Assembly (NCBI GenBank): GCA_945860325.1 | Contig: CAMARL010000081.1 | Coordinates: 1 to 7,746 of the forward strand | Source of the DNA: Spirosoma fluviale | GTDB lineage: Bacteria > Bacteroidota > Bacteroidia > Cytophagales > Spirosomataceae | Direction of reading: 5' to 3' | DNA length: 7,746 nucleotides | Shown: positions 1-5,026 of the stretch, piece after piece | How positions within the stretch are numbered: position 1 is the first letter of the stretch | How the letters are laid out: each line of letters starts with the position of its first letter | Program-made: the position numbers and the translations under genes | Notes under the pieces: model-generated | What the model was told of the DNA's origin: nothing | The model's database searches: none | The model's input: only the letters and a program-made list of their open reading frames with translations

Positions 1-1343
1 CCCGCTGGTTTCAATACAAAACTTCTCACTTTTTTACCCCGACTAGTCACCGTCCATATTACTTCTGGCCTCGGAATGTCTAAAGCTGCAAGCACCTGAT
101 CATTGCTTTTTGAGATGGGTATTTGTTGGCCACTAACGAAAGCAAATACTTCTGGGGGAGCACCTAAATGTTGATATGTAAAGGCAAAATTTCCACCACT
201 CGCCGGTGAAACAGCTGTATAAGAACCCATTTGGCCACCTAATACGGAACTTATTTCACCTGAACCAATCGAAATTTTAATGATTCTATCCACCCCCTGA
301 TCTTCAATACTAGCCAAAATATCAGATCCCACCATTTTAAAATCGTTCATGGGTCGGTCTAGTTTCGAAGCTAATTCCATTTTACTTGACATGGAAGGCC
401 ATGAATATCTAAACAATCGATTAATGTAATACAGCTTATTTCCATTTTCAGATCCAGTCGTAATTAAATAACGACCATCGCTAGAAAAATCTACCGTGGC
501 ATAATCAATTCCATCGGAGGTCAATTGGGTTTCTTTGCCACCTTGAATATTAATTTGAAATAAATTGGACGTTGACGATTGATATGCAGTCGTATTATAA
601 TCAGTACTTGCAGAAAAAACGATGAATTTATTGTCTGGTGCGAATGAAAATGAACCAAAATTAAAACCTTGAGATTTTACTAGGGAAACATCTTTGAATA
701 AATTAACGGGTTGAGAGCCAATAGCTGATAAATCCATGGCGAAAATATGCGCTTGTTTCTCGTCCAACCATGAGTCCCAATAACGAACAGGAAATGAGGT
801 ATAAACACGTGCTTTCGCTTTAATTTTTTTCTTATCATCCGCCATTTTCTTACTCAAAGAATCTGTAAACGCGGAAGGAAATACGCGAGATGTGAAGGCT
901 AACCAACGACCATCTGAGGATATTTTTGCGGCAGAAACACCTGTAGAAATAGATGTTATTCTTTGCGCTTCTCCCCCATTTAAAGGCAATGAGTATAATT
1001 GGGGCGCTTCATCGCCATCTCTTTTGGCGGTAAAATAAATTTTATCTCCTGAAGGTGACCAAAAATAATTATCCTCCCCACTTTTGGAAGAGGTAATTCT
1101 CCTGGGACTTGTTTTTCCATCGGTGTGGGCCAACCATAAATCCGTTGTTTGTTCGTCCAAATTATAAGAGGTTTCTACTTGGCTATAGACAACCCATTTA
1201 CCATCAGGCGAAATTACAGGGGCACCTACTTTTTTAAGTTTAACCATTATTTCATGGGTCAAAGGTTTAGAGACATGATTTTGACCGAATGAAATATGGA
1301 TAAATATAAATAGACCGCTGATAATTAGTAACAATTTCTTCAT
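1..1343 (-). CDS. S9-family serine peptidase (prolyl oligopeptidase / DPP5-like), N-terminal part only
   Basis: The frame is open from an ATG at 1343 to the left edge, giving 447 complete codons and no stop. Residues 1-20 form a signal peptide (MKKLLLIISG, then a hydrophobic run, cleavage probably near FG|QN), so the enzyme is exported, probably to the periplasm. Beta-propeller (PD40/TolB-like) blades are visible as repeated S-x-DG-+-aromatic units near residues 45-53 (SPDGKWVVY), 96-104, 142-151 (SSDGRWLAF), 235-243 and 287-294. An insertion at about 160-192, lysine-rich and ending in RYWDSW, resembles the RHWDTW-type segment I recall from DPP5 and related S9 enzymes. The last residues (PEVIWTVTSRGKKV near 426) look like the lead-in to the alpha/beta-hydrolase domain. 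The catalytic Ser-Asp-His triad would lie outside the window and cannot be checked. Family members cleave short peptides, DPP5 types removing N-terminal dipeptides. The family call is firm; the DPP5 subtype is an inference. The gene diverges from the M13 peptidase gene. Confidence 0.9.
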   Translation of the reverse strand, partial: MKKLLLIISGLFIFIHISFGQNHVSKPLTHEIMVKLKKVGAPVISPDGKWVVYSQVETSYNLDEQTTDLWLAHTDGKTSPRRITSSKSGEDNYFWSPSGDKIYFTAKRDGDEAPQLYSLPLNGGEAQRITSISTGVSAAKISSDGRWLAFTSRVFPSAFTDSLSKKMADDKKKIKAKARVYTSFPVRYWDSWLDEKQAHIFAMDLSAIGSQPVNLFKDVSLVKSQGFNFGSFSFAPDNKFIVFSASTDYNTTAYQSSTSNLFQINIQGGKETQLTSDGIDYATVDFSSDGRYLITTGSENGNKLYYINRLFRYSWPSMSSKMELASKLDRPMNDFKMVGSDILASIEDQGVDRIIKISIGSGEISSVLGGQMGSYTAVSPASGGNFAFTYQHLGAPPEVFAFVSGQQIPISKSNDQVLAALDIPRPEVIWTVTSRGKKVRSFVLKPA

Positions 1344-1401
1344 GTTGGTAGTTTTAAAGTTATAAATCTATTAATTTAATAATTCATTAACATTAAAAAA
1401 T
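1344..1401. promoter_or_regulatory. Divergent promoter region between the two peptidase genes
   Basis: This 58-bp, strongly AT-rich spacer separates two start codons pointing away from each other, so both promoters must lie here or reach into the coding ends. Bacteroidota promoters use a -7 element TAnnTTTG. Only near matches are seen: TAGATTTA read on the minus strand (1370-1363), serving the S9 gene, and TAGTTTTA on the plus strand (1349-1356), serving the M13 gene. No convincing -33 TTTG partner was found for either. An imperfect AT-rich palindrome with TTAAT/ATTAA ends spans 1371-1390. Neither start has a Shine-Dalgarno sequence; both have A-rich leaders, as is usual in this phylum. The role follows from position; the exact elements are uncertain. 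Confidence 0.45.
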
Positions 1402-3432
1402 ATGAAGAAAAAGTTATCGTTGTTTGTCTTATCTGTAGGAATATTATTTTCAAATACCATTTCTGCACAAAATTTCAAGTTCATCGACAAATCGAATATG
1501 AACTTATCCGTAAAACCTGGCAATGATTTCGTCGAATATTCGAATGGAATCTGGGTAAAAAATCATCCAATTCCTGCCAAAGAAAGTCGCTGGGGTAGTT
1601 TTAATGAAATTAGAGATTTTAATATTAAAGCAGTTAAACTAATACTAGAAGAGACCATAGCCAAGCAAAAATCGTTAGCAAAAGGATCTGTGGAAAGAAG
1701 AGTTGCTGATTTTTATGCGGCGTCGATGGATAGTCTTAGAATTGAATCTTTGGGTTTTGACCCCATTAAATCAGATTTAAAAAAGGTACAGGACATACAA
1801 AGCAGAGAAGATTTATTAAGAGAAATAGCAAGATTTAAAACGCAAGGATTGGGTTCTCCATTCTTTGGGTCTTATGTTGGCCAAGATCGGAAAAACGTAA
1901 AAAAGATGGTGCCGCAATTTGGCCAAGGAGGGACTTCGTTGCCGGATCGTGATTATTATTTAAAGACCGATGCTCGTACATTGAAAATCCAAGAAGCGTT
2001 TAAAAAATACATCGCAACCTTATTTGAATTGATTGGTACGCCTACCAATCAAGCTAAATCAAATGCAGAACAAATTTTCTTATTAGAAAAAAGGCTTGCC
2101 ACTGCACAAATGGCGCGCGTTGAAATGCGTGATCCTTATAAAACGTACAATAAGTTCTTGTTGGCCGATTTTCAAAAGAAAACGCCGACTATCAACTGGT
2201 CAGAACAATTTAAATTATTAGGCATACCTCCTCAAGATTCCATCTTAGTTAGCGCACCTAAATTTTTAGTTGAAGTAAACAATACGTTGACCGATACGCC
2301 CATTGAAAATTTGAAAACCTATTTAACCTGGACTATTTTAAAAGGGTCCGCATCTTATTTAAGTAGTCCATTTGTTAAGGCAAGTTTTGATTATGCCAAA
2401 TTCTTAAGTGGCCAAGAAACCCAAACTCCTCGTTGGCAACGTATGGCCACCCTAACTGATGGAACGATAGGTGAACTTTTGGGCCAATTATATGTGGCCA
2501 AATACTTTAAACCTGAGGCAAAAGAACGCATGAAGGAATTGTTAGTCAATATGCGTACTGCCTTCGCAAAGCGAATAAATAGTCTCGATTGGATGTCGCA
2601 ACCCACCAAAAAGAAGGCATTAGACAAACTAAATGCGTTTACGCCTAAAGTTGGCTACCCGGACCAATGGAAAACCTATGAAGGATTAGACATTTCGGCT
2701 GACTCCTTTTACCAAAACATGAAGAATGCGAGTATTTGGGCCTATCGAGATAACATAAACCAAATAGGAAAACCGGTAGATCGCAGTAAATGGGGCATGA
2801 CTCCGCCAACGGTCAATGCGTATTATAACGCAACGATGAATGAGATTGTCTTTCCAGCAGGTATTTTGCAATTCCCATTTTTCTCAGCAGATGCGGATGA
2901 TGCGATCAATTATGGAGGAATCGCGGCGGTTATTGGCCATGAAATGTCACATGGATTTGATGATTCAGGAAGCCAATACGATAACGATGGTACCTTAAGA
3001 AACTGGTGGACGCCTGAAGATTTATCCAAGTTTAAAGCAAAAACGGTCCAGTTGGAAGCTCAATATGATCAATATACGGTGGTGGACACGATACATGTCA
3101 ACGGAAAATTTACACTGGGAGAAAATATAGGAGACTTAGGTGGATTGAATATTGCGTATGAAGCATTTAAAATGACGAAACAGGGCCAATCTAAAAAGAA
3201 AATTGATGGCTTAACTCCAGACCAACGATTCTTTTTGGCATGGGCGCAGGTTTGGCGAGGAGCTTCAAGACCAGAGATGGCAGCACAAATGATCAAAACA
3301 GATCCTCACTCCCCTGGCCAATATAGAATAATTGGCACTCCAGTCAATATGGATGCTTGGTATGAAGCATTTAATGTGAAACCAGGAGACAAATTATACA
3401 AGAAACCTGAGGACCGAATTAAAATTTGGTAA
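1402..3432 (+). CDS. pepO: M13-family zinc metallopeptidase (PepO / neprilysin-like endopeptidase), exported
   Basis: Complete 676-residue gene of normal M13 length. Residues 1-22 are a signal peptide (MKKK, hydrophobic core, cleavage likely at SA|Q) with no lipobox, so a soluble periplasmic or secreted enzyme is expected. The N-terminal M13 domain begins with PGNDFVEYSNGIW (about 39-51). The catalytic domain has the NAYYN substrate-binding motif (N472), a NEIVFPAGILQ segment (480-490), zinc ligands H513 and H517 with catalytic E514 in HEMSH, and the third ligand E574 with D578 in ENIGDLGG. H636 and R642 in DPHSPGQYR match neprilysin H711 and R717. Spacing between these motifs agrees with neprilysin (N-to-H distance 41 in both). 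Family members cut oligopeptides on the N-terminal side of hydrophobic residues. The protein has no cysteine and ends IKIW where animal homologues end in a CxxW disulfide motif. The ATG at 1402 is chosen because it opens the signal peptide directly. The gene is apparently monocistronic and ends before a hairpin terminator. Confidence 0.95.
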   Translation: MKKKLSLFVLSVGILFSNTISAQNFKFIDKSNMNLSVKPGNDFVEYSNGIWVKNHPIPAKESRWGSFNEIRDFNIKAVKLILEETIAKQKSLAKGSVERRVADFYAASMDSLRIESLGFDPIKSDLKKVQDIQSREDLLREIARFKTQGLGSPFFGSYVGQDRKNVKKMVPQFGQGGTSLPDRDYYLKTDARTLKIQEAFKKYIATLFELIGTPTNQAKSNAEQIFLLEKRLATAQMARVEMRDPYKTYNKFLLADFQKKTPTINWSEQFKLLGIPPQDSILVSAPKFLVEVNNTLTDTPIENLKTYLTWTILKGSASYLSSPFVKASFDYAKFLSGQETQTPRWQRMATLTDGTIGELLGQLYVAKYFKPEAKERMKELLVNMRTAFAKRINSLDWMSQPTKKKALDKLNAFTPKVGYPDQWKTYEGLDISADSFYQNMKNASIWAYRDNINQIGKPVDRSKWGMTPPTVNAYYNATMNEIVFPAGILQFPFFSADADDAINYGGIAAVIGHEMSHGFDDSGSQYDNDGTLRNWWTPEDLSKFKAKTVQLEAQYDQYTVVDTIHVNGKFTLGENIGDLGGLNIAYEAFKMTKQGQSKKKIDGLTPDQRFFLAWAQVWRGASRPEMAAQMIKTDPHSPGQYRIIGTPVNMDAWYEAFNVKPGDKLYKKPEDRIKIW

Positions 3433-3502
3433 TTGAATCAATTAGTGGTTAGGGCTCTAATTAAAATTGGATCAACTAAATTTTTCACAAGCAAAGCCAT
3501 AA

Positions 3503-3531
3503 AAAAAGGTGACTCTTCGAGTCACCTTTTT
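3503..3531. terminator. Bidirectional intrinsic terminator between convergent genes
   Basis: A perfect 8-bp stem GGTGACTC/GAGTCACC (3508-3515 and 3519-3526) closes a 3-base loop TTC. It is extended by five A:T pairs, with an A tract on the left (3501-3507) and a T tract on the right (3527-3531). Either strand therefore reads as a GC-rich hairpin followed by a U run. It lies 70 bp after the stop of the M13 gene and 33 bp after the stop of the susD-like gene, which is where a shared terminator for two convergent units should be. Confidence 0.88.
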
Positions 3532-3538
3532 CATTCGA

Positions 3539-3558
3539 CATATCCTTAAGGACATATG
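3539..3558. repeat. Small imperfect palindrome next to the terminator
   Basis: A perfect 10-bp palindrome TCCTTAAGGA (3543-3552) sits inside a longer imperfect inverted repeat (CATATCC ... GGACATATG) whose arms pair if two bases bulge. It lies between the stop of the susD-like gene and the main terminator hairpin. It may form a second small hairpin at the 3' end of the susCD transcript. It has no U tract of its own, so I do not call it a terminator. Confidence 0.35.
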
Positions 3559-3564
3559 CAAATC

Positions 3565-5007
3565 TTACTTTCCAATCGCAGGATTCGTTTGAATTTCAGT
3601 TAATGGAATTCCATATATGTAACGTGGATCAGATGATTGAATCACCGCTCCAGCACCAAATGAATTTAAAGGCTCACCACGGCGAAGGACATCATTCGCA
3701 CGGAAACCTTCCGCTATGAATTCAATTCTACGTTCCATTAAAATAGCCTTTATTAAGTCCGCCTTTGCAAGGGTACCAAAAACATAAGTAGCGTCAGAAC
3801 GTTGGTGCACCGCAGTTAATAGCGCTAAAGCACGCGTTGCGTTTCCTGCTTCTGCTTCTGCCTCCGCTAAGTTTAACAAAACTTCCGCATACCGAATGTT
3901 CGGCACATAGTCAATATAAGGATTCACTCCGCTGAATTTAATGCTGGATGGAAAATTAGCTACTGCTGTTTTAGCTACCGTCAATTTCGTCTTACGATCA
4001 TCGCTAGCCCGAAATTGTGCTTGGCTATAAATACCCGTAGTACCCGTATTTAAATAATACTCGACGTTTCCTGCATTGAAGTAATAGCCCAATTGGTTTT
4101 GAGTACCCGGAGCGTTTGTTGCGTCCATTGGAAAAGAGAAAATTGACTCAGATGTAGTATAAGGTGCTTTGAACACGGCAGATACATCAGCCTGCAAGGC
4201 ATGCGCTACACGAGCAGTTCCTCTGAAAGGCGCAGCCGCAGAAACAATTTTATTAGCTTCCGTGATTACACCTGCGTAATCGGCTTTGGCCAACAATACT
4301 CTTGTCTTTAAAGCGATCGCCGAATTCTTGTGCGCACGTGTTGTGTTTAACAATGCAGACGCATACGTATCAGGTAATTCAGCTTCAGCTTCATTCAAAT
4401 CTTTTAAAATTTGATCATAAATCTGTGCTACTGAACTACGCGCTAATGCATTGTTTGCAGAAGAAGTTTCTCCTTTTAAACGCAATGGCAATCCAGCAGA
4501 AGCACCTTTATCTAAAATAAATGGTTTTGCAAAATACTGTACCAAAGAGAAATACGTTAAAGCACGTAAAAATTTAGCTTCTCCTCTATAATTCGCAGCT
4601 AAAGCAGCTGGAACTGCGGTAGGATTTGCAGCCAAACCTTCTAAGAACAAATTAGCACGATTAATCGTCGAGTAACCTACCACCCAGAAGTTGGCCAAAT
4701 ACGAATCTGAAGGATCTTGGTTTCCTTGGTACGTAGAATACCCCGTTACCGAGTTCGTCGTACGGTTAACCCAATCCTCTCCACGGATATCATTATAAAT
4801 TAAATAACGACCTCCAAATAAACTTCCCGATTTAGCTGAACCATAAAGTCCATTAACTTGGGATAAAACACGAGCCGGTGTATTAAATACCGTCGCATCA
4901 GACAAATCTAATTCTGGAACTGCGTTCAAGAATTCCTTATTACAAGAAGAAACTGTCATCGCTAAGGCGATAGACAAGATTCCAATTTTGTTTGTGAATA
5001 ATTTCAT
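3565..5007 (-). CDS. SusD/RagB-family nutrient-binding outer-membrane lipoprotein
   Basis: Complete 480-residue gene. The N-terminus is a lipoprotein signal peptide with lipobox VSSC and acylated Cys22; the following NKEFL is typical of SusD proteins, whose acidic residue after the Cys favours display on the cell surface. The N-terminal SusD-like region covers about 23-215, with the alpha-helical segment NYRGEAKFLRALTYFSLVQY (139-158) characteristic of the TPR scaffold. The RagB/SusD C-terminal region holds IRYAEVLLNLAEA (371-383), ERRIEFIAEGFRANDVLRRG (425-444) and the ending IPLTEIQTNP (467-476), all hallmark blocks. SusD proteins bind the substrate outside the cell and act as a lid on the SusC barrel. 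Substrate identity cannot be read from the sequence. Cys22 is the only cysteine. The gene lies 19 bp downstream of the SusC-like gene and is the last of its transcription unit; no enzyme gene follows. Confidence 0.95.
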   Translation of the reverse strand: MKLFTNKIGILSIALAMTVSSCNKEFLNAVPELDLSDATVFNTPARVLSQVNGLYGSAKSGSLFGGRYLIYNDIRGEDWVNRTTNSVTGYSTYQGNQDPSDSYLANFWVVGYSTINRANLFLEGLAANPTAVPAALAANYRGEAKFLRALTYFSLVQYFAKPFILDKGASAGLPLRLKGETSSANNALARSSVAQIYDQILKDLNEAEAELPDTYASALLNTTRAHKNSAIALKTRVLLAKADYAGVITEANKIVSAAAPFRGTARVAHALQADVSAVFKAPYTTSESIFSFPMDATNAPGTQNQLGYYFNAGNVEYYLNTGTTGIYSQAQFRASDDRKTKLTVAKTAVANFPSSIKFSGVNPYIDYVPNIRYAEVLLNLAEAEAEAGNATRALALLTAVHQRSDATYVFGTLAKADLIKAILMERRIEFIAEGFRANDVLRRGEPLNSFGAGAVIQSSDPRYIYGIPLTEIQTNPAIGK

Positions 5008-5016
5008 TTTCTTATA

Positions 5017-5022
5017 TCCTTT
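5017..5022 (-). promoter_or_regulatory. Shine-Dalgarno-like ribosome binding site of the susD-like gene
   Basis: On the minus strand the 19-bp gap between the SusC stop and the SusD start contains AAAGGA, with 9 bases between it and the ATG at 5007. Such motifs are uncommon in Bacteroidota and absent in front of the two peptidase genes here. It supports this ATG as the start and suggests direct translation of the second cistron of the operon. Confidence 0.5.
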
Positions 5023-5026
5023 AAAA

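Noticed and set aside
2391..3296. Three minus-strand open frames (2391-2627, 2686-2871, 3069-3296) inside the M13 gene
   Set aside because: They lie entirely opposite a complete gene with intact family motifs, and their translations show no recognisable domain. They are shadows of the coding strand.
3440..3462. Short inverted repeat AATTAG/CTAATT after the M13 stop codon
   Set aside because: It has only six AT-rich pairs with an 11-base loop, too weak to call as a structure beside the strong terminator downstream.
3848..3868. Repeated GCTTCT units in the susD-like gene, encoding Ala-Glu repeats
   Set aside because: The segment falls in the conserved LAEA helix of the family and gives normal length, so it is ordinary coding sequence rather than an expanding repeat.
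4302..4520. Plus-strand open frame opposite the susD-like gene
   Set aside because: It is fully contained in a well-supported SusD gene on the other strand, and its Leu/His/Gln-rich translation shows no family features.
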